NCBI GenBank assembly: GCA_001179505.1
Contig: CDMY01000510.1
Location: 1 to 64,000, forward strand
Direction: 5' to 3'
Origin: Vitrella brassicaformis
Lineage: Eukaryota > Sar > Vitrellaceae
DNA: 64,000 nucleotides
Position numbers and translations under genes: made by a program. This document shows positions 10,941 to 25,648 of this stretch, in pieces; positions within the stretch are counted from its first letter, which is position 1, and each line of letters opens with the position of its first letter. The notes beneath the pieces are model-generated. The model saw only the letters and a list, made by a program, of their open reading frames with translations. It made no database searches and was not told where the DNA came from.

Positions 10941-13900
10941 TCACAGACAGACAGACCTGCCTTCAAGACGCCCATCCACCAGCTGACGCAGAGACCAGGC
11001 CCCTCCCAACGTCTCCTCCACCTTGGAGAGCCCAACTTCTACGCCACCATCACCGTCCTGTGTGACGAGACACTCCCTCACCGCAGTCAGGTAGCTCTGC
11101 AGGTCTGCCGACAGTGGACACGCCACACAAGTGTCCTGACGGAGCCAATCAACACACACACACACAGAGGGGACATCTTGCGTCTGCCGGTGTGGACACC
11201 GTGATGGTCACCTACGTCGAAGGCAAGGAAACACGCGTGCAGGAACTGTCGAGGGCACCGGGACGAGAGAAGCGCCTCCAGTGCCGCGTCGCTCTCCGCA
11301 TCGCCGTACATGGCGTCGCCCACCAATGGGAAGCCCAGAGTGCTCAGATGCACGCGGATCTGGTGCTGCCGGCCTGTGGCGATGGCCACAACCGCCAGGG
11401 TGAGGTTGCGGCCTGCAGCCGCGTATCGCTCGACTGGCCAGCAAAAGGTGAGTGCCGGCCTTCCAGCCGGGCTGACGATGGTTGTGCGGCCGGTGACCAT
11501 CAGCCGACGGCGACCTGATGTCAACACGACACACGCACAGCACAGGTGCAAAGGTGCGTTGAGCATGCTGGTCGGTCCAGTGCTCACACGCGAAAGGCCG
11601 GTCTGGCAAGCTCCCGTGGCACAGACAGAGGTAGAGCTTGGTCATGCGCCGACTCTCCAGCAGCAACTTCAGCCGGTGGTAGGCGGCATACCTCTTGGCC
11701 ACCAGCACCGGCCCAGACGTGTCCACGTCGAGACGATGCACGAACCCCAAAGACACCCTGCTGTCAGACTGCGGGCACGCTGCATCCGACCGCCCCTCGG
11801 CGGGCCTGGCCTTGTGGACGAGGTCGGCAATATCCTCGACTGTGTTGCTGGCGAGCATCTCATGCGGCGACAAGTCGTTGCGGGGTCGGTAGGGGACTGA
11901 GGGCGGTCGGTCAGCCGAGGAGGGAGGGGCGCACGACCATCTGGGAGGCTTGTACAGCACCTGAACGCCGCAATGGATGCATGACGTCGGCCCTTTCGTC
12001 TGTCTGCTTTCCTTACCATGACATCTTCCGTCTCGTGCAGCACGAGGGGCGCCTCTTTCCCAAGAGCAGCGGCCTCTCTCCCGTTGAGCTCTCCACTGTC
12101 AGTCTCGGACCTCTCGTCATCTCGCTCACCTTCGCTGCTGATGCCATCTTTCCGGAGCAACAGACCAGACAGGCTCTCAACCTTCGCGCGGATCATCCTG
12201 AACAGCCGCTCATCAATCACCCCCATGAGAGCAAAGCTGCTCGCGAGGGAGTAAAGAGCCAGCCAATCGTCGCCCCACTGATCACCGTCACAAGTGCCGT
12301 CACTTCGGCCCTCCAGCCGGCGAATGACCTCTGTCTTGACAGCATCGGCCAGCTGCCGGCTGGGCAGGGAGGCGTCAGTTGGAATGCCGAATGATGGTGT
12401 GGGGGCGTCTTGGTCGCTCATGTAGATGACGCCGTCGGCACCCTGTGCTGCAGCGGCAGATGTGAGGAGGTCCATTGCCGCATAGGCCAGGTTGGCGAGG
12501 TGCTGGGGCGTGAAGGCTGGCCACGGGAAGCCGAAGGGCGAGAGGGGGCTGTCATCGCTGCCGGTGGGTTCGGCATCGTCGTCACCACTCGGTGCTGAGG
12601 TCCCCCTCTCTATGACTTGTTGGAGCAGGTCTTCCGTCAGCTGCCCACTCTTCGCAAACCCCCACAGCAAGTTCGTCACATCCAGCGGTCCCAGCACCAG
12701 CGGCGAAGCACCGTCTGCTGCCATGGCTTCCTCCTGCAGGAACGCTTTTCTCAGGTCGTCGACGAAACTGTCTGGCAGCATCGGTGCCGCATCGATCGCC
12801 GCCATGGCCCACGAGATGACGGCGGCATCCATGGGGCCAAGCCTGCCGCGCCGATGGTCGATCTCGTGTGCGAGGGCAGCGAGGAATGACGGAAGAAGGG
12901 CGGGCGTTTCGTCGTTTGTCGATGATGTGCTGGTATTGGCCGGCTGGGGGTAGAGGAGGTCAGGGCGCATAGGGAGGAGGGTCGCCAGGCCCCACACTGA
13001 ACGAACACCCACCACATTGATTGCATCCATCTGCCACAATCGCCTTCCGTCCAGTCATCCACATACCTGTGTTGCATACGTGTTGCTCTGAGAAGGCCCC
13101 CAGCCTCTCTGGCGCAGCGCATTCTCTCATCGCAGCGGCGAGGAGGCCACGATGGGGGACGCCGACGGAGGCGAAGCTCCAGCACAGATTGCTGATGTCC
13201 TGACAGACACACGGGTGACGTGAGAATGTGGATGAGTTGCACATCGTCTTTCGGTGTCATTCATCCACCAATCAATCACCTGTGGTTTGGCCTGCTGAAT
13301 GCGCCGTGCGCTGACGCTTCCCAGGGCGTCGAACACGTCACGCCTTCGCACATTGCACTTGGCCAGGGACCAAGCAGCCAACGCGAGAGACTGCGAGTGG
13401 GATATGGCGTTTCGCATTTGGTACACGTACAGGTGGGTGTTCGTGTGCATTGTGGTAGGGCCGCCTTACGTGCCTGCATCGGGAATTTCTGTGCGTGGCT
13501 GACGATGAAAGAGCACATGCCGCTCAGCATCGCGGGCCAGCTGGGGCACTCACCCAGCCGTCCATGCATCTGCACCAGCCCACCCCCACACAGGCAGGTC
13601 ACACGAGGAGAGCATTTAGTATCCCTGGCTCATGTTGCTGCTGTTGCATATTGTTAACGCACTTTGAGTGTCACAAGTGCCCACAGCGCTTTGACAGCTC
13701 CCTGTGGGCTGAGACCTCCACTGTCTTCATTCAGCACCGCCACCAGACGACCCACCAGCAGCTCAGCCGCCTTGTCGCTGACAGCACATTTCTCCATCTT
13801 GGTGATCCCCCATAGCACGTTCGACAGGGCCCACCCACTCAGCCTCGACGCCTCCCCAGCCACACGCTCGCACAGCTCCCCAACACACGCGTGCTGACTG

Positions 13901-14738
13901 AGAACATCCGGCTGCAACCCCATTGCATCAAAGGCCATCCCATAGTCCTGCTCGGTCAGGCCGGCGCTGCTGCTGCTGCTTCTGGCACGTGAAGTGAGCT
14001 CGTGAATGAGGGCGTCGTAGACACATTTGTCACGGACACCTCCTTTTGCAAATCCCCAGAGCAGGTTGGATAGCTGTTGGTTAGACATGGATGGTAGACG
14101 AGATGAGGTGCAGATCTCTTCTGCAACGAGAGAATAGAGAGGCCGCCACTCAGAAGATGACGCGGGAGCCTCTAGGCGACCTGATCAAGGAAGCTTGATA
14201 GAGAATTAAGTACGGCTCTTGGGTGTCTACTCACCGAGTGCCCAGATGATATTTGCCAGGTTGACATCAGGGAGCGATTTGATTTGGGAGGGCAGCTCTT
14301 CCATCAGCCGGTGCGCCAGCCGCTCCACCGTCTTCCTGCCTCTCCGGAGGTCCGTTCTCAGCAGGTTGGCGAGGCTCTTCCCATCTGCACGTTTGGCCAC
14401 ACGATGAAGGGCCGTGATCAGATTCAGCGAGTCGAAGTCCTGAACAAGGCAAGGAGAGGCAAAAGGAAGACGTCTGGATGATCTGTGTGCATGATCGCAT
14501 CACTGACCTCCAGGTGGTCCTTCATGATTCTGGTGACGTGATGCAGCTTCCTGGCGTCCGCAAGCTTCCTGTTGAGCTGTCGCTGATCAGGCCCGCCGCT
14601 GTCTGGGTCCTCCACCGCTGAGATCTGCAAAACCTTCCTCTGCGCAAGCAACGAACGCCACGTGATCGGGGCGATAAATGCGGCGGCCGGAAAGATACAG
14701 ATGAGGCTTGTGAGAAGCCCAATGTGATAAGATCTCAT
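10941..14738 (-). CDS. Helical-repeat (OPR/HPR-like) protein fused to RluA-type pseudouridine synthase
   Basis: Ten exons: 14738-14508, 14439-14235, 14120-13663, 13569-13474, 13390-13280, 13199-13067, 12996-12017, 11960-11588, 11514-11212, 11104-10941; 1017 residues. The N-terminus is a signal peptide whose hydrophobic core is followed by AAAFIAP, the Phe-containing cleavage site typical of complex red-type plastids, then a basic transit-like stretch. Next come repeated helical units of the FASTK/OPR type: LANIIWALG, LSNLLWGFAKGG, LSNVLWGITK, LALAAWSLAKC, ISNLCWSFASVG, VTNLLWGFAKSG, LANLAYAAMDL. The C-terminal third is an RluA-family synthase: VMVLYKPPRW, HRLDVDTSG with the catalytic Asp, GRQHQIRVHL and GFPLVGDAMYG. 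I infer a plastid RNA pseudouridine synthase whose repeats choose the RNA target. The intron after exon 4 needs a GC donor (13473). Confidence 0.88.
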
Positions 14739-14843
14739 CGCCGCGCGTCTCCGCGTCCCTGTGTTGAGAGAGCGGTTTCACGGAAACGCGAGCTAAGCTT
14801 CAAAACCGACGCGAGATCTGGGCTATCGGGCGCTTCAGCGAAG
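14739..14843. promoter_or_regulatory. 105-bp divergent promoter region
   Basis: Only 105 bases separate the start codons of the pseudouridine synthase gene (minus, 14738) and the T1-TLDc gene (plus, 14844), so both promoters and 5' leaders must overlap here. No TATA-like box is evident. The call rests only on gene arrangement. Confidence 0.55.
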
Positions 14844-17816
14844 ATGGACAACCCTGCAGGTGGCACCGGTGAGAAGAAGCGCAAGGCTTCCGACGTGGAC
14901 ACCTTGCGTCGTGCTGCTGGTGGCATCGACAGTGCAGTCGACCGGTTTGCTTCAAGCACTCGACAGCGCATCATCGCAAAGGGCGGAACATGCACGGTGG
15001 GGACGGTGAGAGAAGACCTCCAGCTCAACGTTGGTACGAACCAGCAAAGTGAAGGTGCCCATGTGTGTGTGTGTGTTTGTTCATCAGTGGACCGTTGGCT
15101 TTGCCTGTTCTGTTTGTTTGCATGAATCAGGTGGCAGAGTGTTTCCCGTTCCCCGTCCGTCTCTGCTGAAGGATGGAGTGAAGGACACAATGCTTGCACA
15201 CCTGCTGCTGCACTACGAGGACGGCCTGGCCAAGGACGAGGACGGCAGACCCTTCCTCGACGCTGATCCCATTTGGTTTGAATGGTCGGCGACATAGTAC
15301 ACACGCTCAGACAACACCCCGCAGAAGCGCCGTCATCCCCATCGTTCCGATGCATCCCTCCCTCCCTCAGGTTGATGGATGAGATAGCGGGTCATGAAGG
15401 CGGCGAGATCGAGCTTCACAGCGGCCACGAGAGCGACGCATCTTACACCTTCTACCAACCCATTCTCCTCGCCAAAACAAAGCTGCAAATGGACATCGCA
15501 CCCCAGCAGCAGCAGCAGCAGCAGCGCGATGACGGCATGATGGACATAGATGGAGCACAGCCGGGGGCGGAAGAGGGGAGCGACGGGGGAGAGAGCGGCG
15601 CGGCCCTGAAGGCCATACAGCAGCATCTGTCCCGCGCTCAGGCCGCCGTCAGAGCGCTGGAGGAGACGGCAATGGAGACGGAGAAGTTCTACGAGGCGAT
15701 GGGGCCTTTCATGCGGTCTGACGATGGCGACGGTGGTGGGGAGGGCGACAAGGTGCTGTCGGTGACCATTCTGGGCAAAAGGGTGTCGACACTCGAGAAG
15801 ACGCTGACATACTTCGGCCCCCACAACGCCCTCTACAGGCGCTTTACGACGTGAGGAAGGGAAATGAGGGCGGGAAGAGAAGCCAGGCAGGGGCCAGCAG
15901 TTGGTGTGTGGTGCGTGCTGTGTGTTGTGCAGGTGGCCCGGGCCAATTTTCCCACACGAAATCGGATCACTTCATGAAGATAGGTACATACCGACACACT
16001 CGCCGTGTCAATAAATGCGTGTTGCGGCACCTGTCTGTCTGTTTTCCCCTTCCATGTGTCAGTCGATTTTGCGCGTCGTACCCGTTTCACCCCAGCCAAC
16101 GGCGTCGTCGACCCGCCAAAGGCGCACAACCAGGTAGCTAGGCGGCCTCAGCTGACTGACGCAGAAATGAATGTCCAGAAGGAGTGTTGTCACTCTTATG
16201 TGGCTGTGCTGTGTGCGCCGCCAGGCACAGCTTGCTCGCGATGGCGAGATGTATGGCCTGAAGATCGAGAAGGTGTACAAGCCCATATTGACTGACGAGG
16301 ACATGCAGGCGGTGATCGACATGACCAACAAAAGACAGCCGACCAAACGTCTGCTCTACAAGTGAGCCGACAGACACGATGGGCATCGACTTAGCAGGGC
16401 TGTGCTGACTCACGTTCATCAATATATCGTCTCTTCGTCGCAGGTCCAGCCGTGACACGTGGAGCTTCGGCAGCTTGCTGGACAGTGTGGGCGATGCCAG
16501 CGGCTTGCTTTTCGTCATGCAGTACAGCGCGACCAACAAGTCCGGCTTCTTTCTCGACGGGCAGCTCAACCTCCCGCCCAAGCCAACCGGAGAGTGAGTG
16601 ACGCAGACATTGACGGATGGATGAGTGGATGGATGCACGGATGGACTCATTGATGTAGGATGAAGACCTACTGCCCCATTTTCTTCTACTCGGCCAGTGG
16701 CCCATACCAAACTGCGACCAAGGTTCCGATCCCTGAGGACGCACAGGCGGTGCTGGTGGGTGGTCGGCTAGGGGCAGTGATGGACAACCTCAAGAGGCGC
16801 GTCGCCAATCTGTTCATCGGGGGCGACAGCACCGACTCAGCAGGCCTGTGGCTTGGCTTTCAGCTCCCCACCGACCCTCGACTCTCCGACGGCCCAGCTC
16901 CCGACCTGAGTCACTACTGCACCTGGGTCAAAGAAGGACATCTTCCGGAGGGTTACACGGGCAGTATCGACGAGGATGGCGACGGCACGCTTGCAGGGGC
17001 CGAGATACCGCCACCTCTCGAAGGACTGGAGGTCTGGCAGGTATGTCAAGGGCGGGTCTATCGCTGGGTGGGTGCGGTGCGGTGCATTGTGTCGGTGGAG
17101 TGCTGATCGAGTGTGCTGTGCGTCCTCAGGTGTCGGGCGAGTATGTGTTTGAGCCGATCCTCAGCGACGAGCAGATGCAGGCCGTCATTGCCATGACAAA
17201 CCAACCCAGCCACACCAGAGAGCTGCTCTACAAGTGAGCCGAGACAATGCCAGGACGGTTTATGTAGCAAGTTCATGTGGGCTCTCTCTCTCACACACAC
17301 AGGGCGACGAGAGATGGCTGGAGATACGGCAGGTTGATCGACTCTGTCGGCGACGCCAGCGGCCTACTGGTCGTCGTGCAGCACAACGACACACACCGAT
17401 TCGGGGCCTTCATCGACGGCCAACTCAAGCAGCCCAGCGACCCCACAAAGGAAGCGCAGTCCGAATGCCGCCTCTTCTTCTACTCGGTCAGCGGGGCCTG
17501 CGGCAATCCCACCCCCACCAAGGTCCCCATCCCTGAGGAGAACCGCTCTGCGGTGTCGGTGGCCGGTCGGGAGGGGGTGGCCCAGGGGAGGACGTATCTG
17601 TCCATTGACGCCTGGGACTCGGCGTACCTTGAGCTGGGGTCGAATGACCACGATGTGACGGGCCCTAGTGGCGATCTTCACCGCTGCAGAATGTGGATCA
17701 GCAAGGCCAGCTTGCCTGCGGGATACGTGGGACAGGTGGATGCTGACGGTGATGGGACGTTAGCAGGGGCGCAGATGTTCACTGCATCTGACATTGAGGT
17801 GTGGCGAGTGGGCTAG
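14844..17816 (+). CDS. T1/BTB-domain protein with two TLDc domains
   Basis: Ten exons: 14844-15033, 15131-15284, 15371-15850, 15933-15983, 16063-16133, 16225-16361, 16444-16593, 16659-17040, 17130-17233, 17303-17816. The T1 domain starts LNVGGRVFPVPRPSLL and includes DADPIWFEWLMDEI; a Gln run and an acidic linker follow, then a second T1-like stretch (KVLSVTILGKRVSTLEKTL). Two TLDc domains come next, each introduced by a PIL.DE.MQAVI segment and LLYK: the first holds GLLFVMQYS and ends LEGLEVWQ, the second holds GLLVVVQHNDTHRFGAF and ends SDIEVWRVG. It is a relative of 5359-7292 with the TLDc unit duplicated. Exon 4 has a one-base frame conflict: entering from exon 3 in phase, the frame that leads to the conserved VDFARR in exon 5 is reached only by skipping one base near 15944. 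Function unknown; oligomerisation through T1 is likely. Confidence 0.8.
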
Positions 17817-18217
17817 ACTGCTCGTCGTTCGTTAATGGTGAGTGAGGTGTTTTGCTTGCTTGTCAGACGATTCGTACGCATTTTTCGTTTGTATGACCCA
17901 TCGGTCATTCACGGTGACGTTCGTTAATGAATGCTGTGGTGCCGACCGTCAATGGGCATTCCATCATAGCGTGAGTAACCACACCGTTGGTGTCAGAACC
18001 AAGGGAGCACGAGATTATTTGACGTCTCTCTGTCACGAGACCACTTATTCGCGGCAAACTCCTCCTTAAAAACGTCCATACGTGCACACATACGTATACA
18101 CATACGAGCTGAAAAATGAATGCATTGAAGCCAGAATCGATAAACCAGGCACCCGTCCACATCCTCCCATCTGACCCGCGATGTGCAAAAATCAGCCAGC
18201 CACCACCCAGGCTAAAA
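17817..18217. other. Intergenic, between convergent genes
   Basis: These 401 bases lie between the stop of the double TLDc gene and the stop of the isopropylmalate synthase gene. I see no exon, RNA gene or long repeat. Confidence 0.5.
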
Positions 18218-20883
<2,666 letters not shown>

Positions 20884-21169
20884 GTGTCCTCTGTCTGTCA
20901 GGCTAGATCTGGCAGAAAAATTGACAGAGCGAAGATGACACACAACAGGGCTGCTGCAGGGGGAAGGCACAGCACTCGCGAGCGATGGGGAAAGGTGCAA
21001 GCTCACGTTTGTGAGCTGAGCGCGCAGCCGCCCTCGCCTTGACGACGCAGCTGTCTGACGACGAGGGCCCTGTGGAAGCTCCCTCAGGGCGTCGACCGGG
21101 AGAATCTCAAGTTGTGACCTTCGATAAGGCAATAAATTACGCAGAAGGCGCAATTTCACTCCGTACGTG

Positions 21170-24100
21170 ATGCCGCGCCGCCGCTCCTATACACACGCAT
21201 GCCTTTCCATCATACAAGCGTGCCTGTGTCTGCAGCACCGCCCGATGTCCGAGTTGGAGCGCGCCAAGGAGGTGGAGAGCATGAAGGAGAGCCTGGCTGA
21301 CATGCTGACGAACGCGCACGGCCTGAGGCGGCAGAATGACAAGGAGCGTGCGAGGCTCACCGAAATGTGGGAGTACTACGGTACGAATGCCTTGTAAGGG
21401 GGGAGGGGAGGGAGGGGCGGGGTGATGGACGAACGGGGAGACGCCTTCCTTTCTCTGTGTGTCGACTGAGTGCAGATTGCAAGAAGAGAGCTTTGAAGGC
21501 AGCACTCGAATTGCAGGAGGTACGTCGAACGAAGCGCAGTCACCTCACAATGGCATCATCCACCATGCCCTCTCGTTTCTGTCAGGATCACCGTTATCAG
21601 TACGTCCAGCTGGACCGTGAGGTGCAGGCCATCAAGGAGGCCGTGCACAAGGCAGAAAAACAACTCAGAGACGAAGACGTCCGGCTCCGTCAGTCCGTCT
21701 CCGCCCGCCAGTCGGAGCTCACGACTCTCCGCCATCGGCTGGAGGAGCTGCAGCAGCAGATAGAGCAGCGCAGGAGCCAAAGACACGAGGCGCAAAACGA
21801 CACCGCAGTCCAGAGGAAGAGATTTGAGTTGCGTGTGCGTCATCTGGAGGAGGAGCTGCAGCTGCTGGGAGAGATCGCAACGCAGCGGAGAGAACAGCAG
21901 CAGCAGCAGCAGACGGACGGTCAGTCAGTCAGTCAGTCATGAGGGGACGGGCGGGCAGCGCATCCCAGTGAATCGGTTTGCCTGCCCTTCCTCACATCTC
22001 TGTTTTAGACGCGACAACCACGGGAGAATCGCCGGTCGTGCTGCGCGAGAGATACCAGGTATGGATCGGATCCATGCGGCTCTGGCGGCGTAAGTGTGTA
22101 GACATATATGTGTGTGTGCACAAATCGGTGTGGGTGCAGATGCTTCAGGAGGACAAGGCAATGCACCAGGCTCTCATCGCTGAAGAGGACCTGAGACACA
22201 GGCTGCTGGTGGCGTGGCGGGAGCGATGCAAACGTCTCACGCTGCACCTGCAGGCACGCAGACGCCTCTATAGACTGGTACGGTACCTACGTGTGGCAGA
22301 CAGCAAGCTTCCTCACTTGGCTGGCTCTGTCATCTCTCTCGCCATTCCCTCTGTTCCAGGCTCTCGATCGTCTCAAGGGTTCTCCAGGTCACCCGGCCCT
22401 CATCACGTCACCCTCACCCACACACACAACCACAGCGATCCCGCCCCTCCTCACCATCACCGGGCCAACCCCTCACTCTTCCTCTGCTCGCCCGGCATCC
22501 AGCCCACCCGAGCCCCCACACCCACACTACCCGCGGTCGACCCTGCTGCCTGTGCGGCAGCCGAGAGACCACCCCACACAGAGGGGGCAGGACTACCAGT
22601 CGCTCCATCCATGTGCGTCGGGGTATCCCAAATGGTCGCTTCGTCAGGGGTTTCGTTCGGTGGACGGCACTGCGGGCGCCCCGATGCACATCAGAGCACA
22701 CCAACGCTTCATGGGGGGCATGTTCGACTCACCAGGTGGGCAGTGCAGTGCAGCTGACGCGCCAGCCCTGGATTGGATCTGTGCATATCCCTTTGTCTGT
22801 CTGTTGTGATGTGCAGGTGAGAGCCACTACCCTGCTCTGGACACCATTCGGTGGCGTTCGATGCCCAAGCCCGGTCTCGGTGCGCCTCCTGCTCCCCTGC
22901 CCGTCGTCCCATCGCTGTCGCCATCACCCGAGTTCTTCAGTGCCGTAGAGGACAGCGAGTGGGCCAGAGAGCCGCCGACAGCCGCAATGTCAGTCAGCTG
23001 ACAAATTTGGCACACACGAGAATCCTCTACCATCGAACGTGAACACCGTGTGTTTGCCTTCCTTTTGCTCGTTCCCAGAGCACTATTGTCGCCGCCATCT
23101 CCGGCCGCATCAGCACCTCTGCAAGGCAGCAGCGTCGAGCGCTTCTCCGCCGCCCTGGAAGAGATGGCCTCCCTCGCGCCATCGCCATCGACACTCAGGG
23201 AGCCGCCGTCGCTGCTGAGCGGGGCCGAGGGGTCCAACGACCCCAGTGCCCCTTCGCCGAGCATGAGGCGTGACGAGGCTGCCGAGTGGGCGGGGTGGGG
23301 CGAGATGAGCCGGGAGGTGCTGGTGGGGGAGGTCGAGAGGTATGACCGTCTGATCGGGGGGCTCAAGGCCGCTGAGAAATACCTGGCCACATGGAAGGTG
23401 AGGATGACGTTTGAACGAGGGGGTGGCAGAGATGCGGGCAGGGAGGATGTTGCTGTCTTGGTCTGCTTGGTTGTCTTTGTGTCAGGGCAAGAGCGAGGCG
23501 CTTGAGCAGAGCATCCGCACCCTGGTCAAGGAGCACAAGCCGTCGCCTTTCTTCCTGGTCAACACACTCACCACCGCCACAGCCACAGCCACCATCGACA
23601 CAGCCGCAGAGCCCACCCCCCCACCCACATCGCAACCTGAGCCCCTGCTCATTCGGCAGACAGAGCAAGCTGAGCCGAGTCCGCTGACCCGGATGCCAGC
23701 TCCAGCTCCCCGCGCCGCCGAGCCACCGGCATCGCCTGACGCCTCCCCGTCTGTCCGCATGAGTGCTGACGACATCGCCCCTCAGCTGCAGCTGTCGTCA
23801 TCCATATACTTGCCCCACGGCGACACACCGATGGGCGCAGACCAGCAGCGCCGGCCGTCTGTGCGCATGGAGTGGCCCGCGACACCTCCTGCCTCGTCAA
23901 GTCGACTGGGGCTCCTCGACGGTCAGGACAGTGGGGCTTTCCTCGATGCGGCCGAGTCGACAGGCGACCCTGCTGTGCCACACGTTGGCGGCATGGGCGC
24001 GGGCAAGGCCCTGGCTGGCTCGGGGAAGTTCCAGCTGCTTCAGGAGGAGGTGACGGAGGTGGATTTCGACTCCCCCTCGCCCGGCGTCTCCGCACGGTCC

Positions 24101-25129
24101 TCAGCTGAGGCGCTTAGCGGGCCCCCTCCCGTCGCCATGCCAGTCAAGATCACCACAGCAGCAGCAACGGGAGAGGCGAGGAGCGCGCCATCGCCTCTGC
24201 CGTCGCCGATACAGGCGCAGACGGACAAGGCACTGGCCGAGGTCCAGGGGCTCGCGGAAGCCCTCACCGTGACAGAGCGCTACTTCACCCAAACGGCCAA
24301 GCCGGTCCCCGCCTCCTCCCTGATGCCGCCCTACAAGCACCAGCGTCGAGCATCCGACGTCGCTCCCGCCACGCTCCCACGGTCGGCGCTGCTGAGGAGG
24401 GAGGGGGGCGACACGGCCGACGCCAAGCTGGCGGGCACCGCAACGTCACTCCAGCGATGGTTTGAGTATGAGGAGAGCCAACGGGCGGCGGAGAGACACA
24501 TGGACGACCTGCCGTCAGCCTCGTCCAGCATCTACCTTCCGCCTGCAGAGGGGCGACCCAGCCAAATGGCGCCAGTCATGCCGCCGCCAACCGTGCAGCA
24601 GCCGGAGCCCGCCCAGCGGCAGCCAGAGGCGGCCGTGCACCACGTCAGTCAGGAGGTTCAGCCTGCCGTGGAGGCAGGGAGGCCGACGGAGGAGCCGGCC
24701 AAGACGACCACCAAGAGCAAGGGGAAGAAAAAGGGCAGCAAGAAGGCAAAGAAGACCGACGCACCGCCAATAGAGGCCTTCCAGAACGGCTTCGACATGC
24801 CGGCGTTCGGCGATATGTCTGCATCCGCAGCAGCAGCAGCAGCAGCAGGAGGGGGGTTTGAGCATGGCGGTGTGGACTCGAGTGCTGCCGCGTTTGGCGA
24901 AGGCTTTGCGGCCTCTGGTGCTGACGCCTTCGGGGGCGGATTCGGACAGGTGGGTGGGGCGGGAGAGAAGGAGGGAGCAGACAGCCACAGATACTCACAC
25001 TGACTCCTGGATACCTGTGCTGTGTCTTATCTCTGCTGTTCGTTCGATCAGGGATTCTCGAGCTCGTTCAAGGGCGGCGGGTTTGACTCATCTGCTTTCG
25101 ACCAGTCGTTTGCACAGCAGGGCTCCTGA
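21170..25129 (+). CDS. Large coiled-coil and low-complexity protein, function unknown
   Basis: Ten exons: 21170-21380, 21476-21519, 21586-21919, 22009-22058, 22140-22277, 22360-22735, 22817-22988, 23079-23397, 23486-24949, 25052-25129; all phases agree, 1061 residues. The N-terminal third is long coiled coil (MSELERAKEVESMKESLADM, then Gln/Arg/Glu-rich heptads and a Gln run). A Pro/Ser-rich middle follows, then a second helical segment around MSREVLVGEVERYDRLIGG. The long ninth exon is disordered, with two copies of SSSIYLP, a Lys block (KSKGKKKGSKKAKK), an Ala run and a Gly/Phe tail (AFGEGFAASG, FGGGFGQ, GFSSSFKGGG). The Phe-Gly tail recalls proteins that bind endocytic or condensate partners, but no domain is recognised. 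The start could also be the ATG at 21245. It is divergent from the isopropylmalate synthase gene. Confidence 0.75.
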
Positions 25130-25648
25130 AGGAACGAGCCATCGATCGAGTGATCAATGAATTGAAGAGGGAGGGAGGCAGAGAGGCAGGGCTGGGCTGG
25201 GCTGGGCTGAGACGTTTGCAAATGTTGCTTGGTTGGCTTGCTCTTCCTATGACGTTTGCTGCTGCTGCCGTTTCTGCGGTTGGTCGAGCGAATGAACGAG
25301 AGTCTGTCTATTGGTGGATGGATGTGGTGTGCAAGTATGGGCTTCTGAAGGCTGGTCGGCTTGGTTGACTGACGCTTGCTTCAAGTTGCTGCATCACACC
25401 CACCCAATTCACCCTAATTCACCTCTCACGCGACTGGCTGGTTTACTCGACTATCAATCAGTACTGACATGAGTCATCAGATCATTCAAGTGGGAGGTAG
25501 GGTCGGATGAAAGTCCTATGCAGACGCACGAACCGTTGACTGACCATCACTCACATGACCATCACGTGTATGACACCGTATTTATTATGTACACTCCACA
25601 CACATACGCCTCGGCTGCCGCTACGCTGTCCGGCCGGTCGGCCGGCAC
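25130..25648. other. Intergenic, between convergent genes
   Basis: These 519 bases separate the coiled-coil gene from the 3' end of the RRM gene. A short GGGCT repeat lies near 25192-25208. No exon or RNA gene is supported. Confidence 0.5.
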
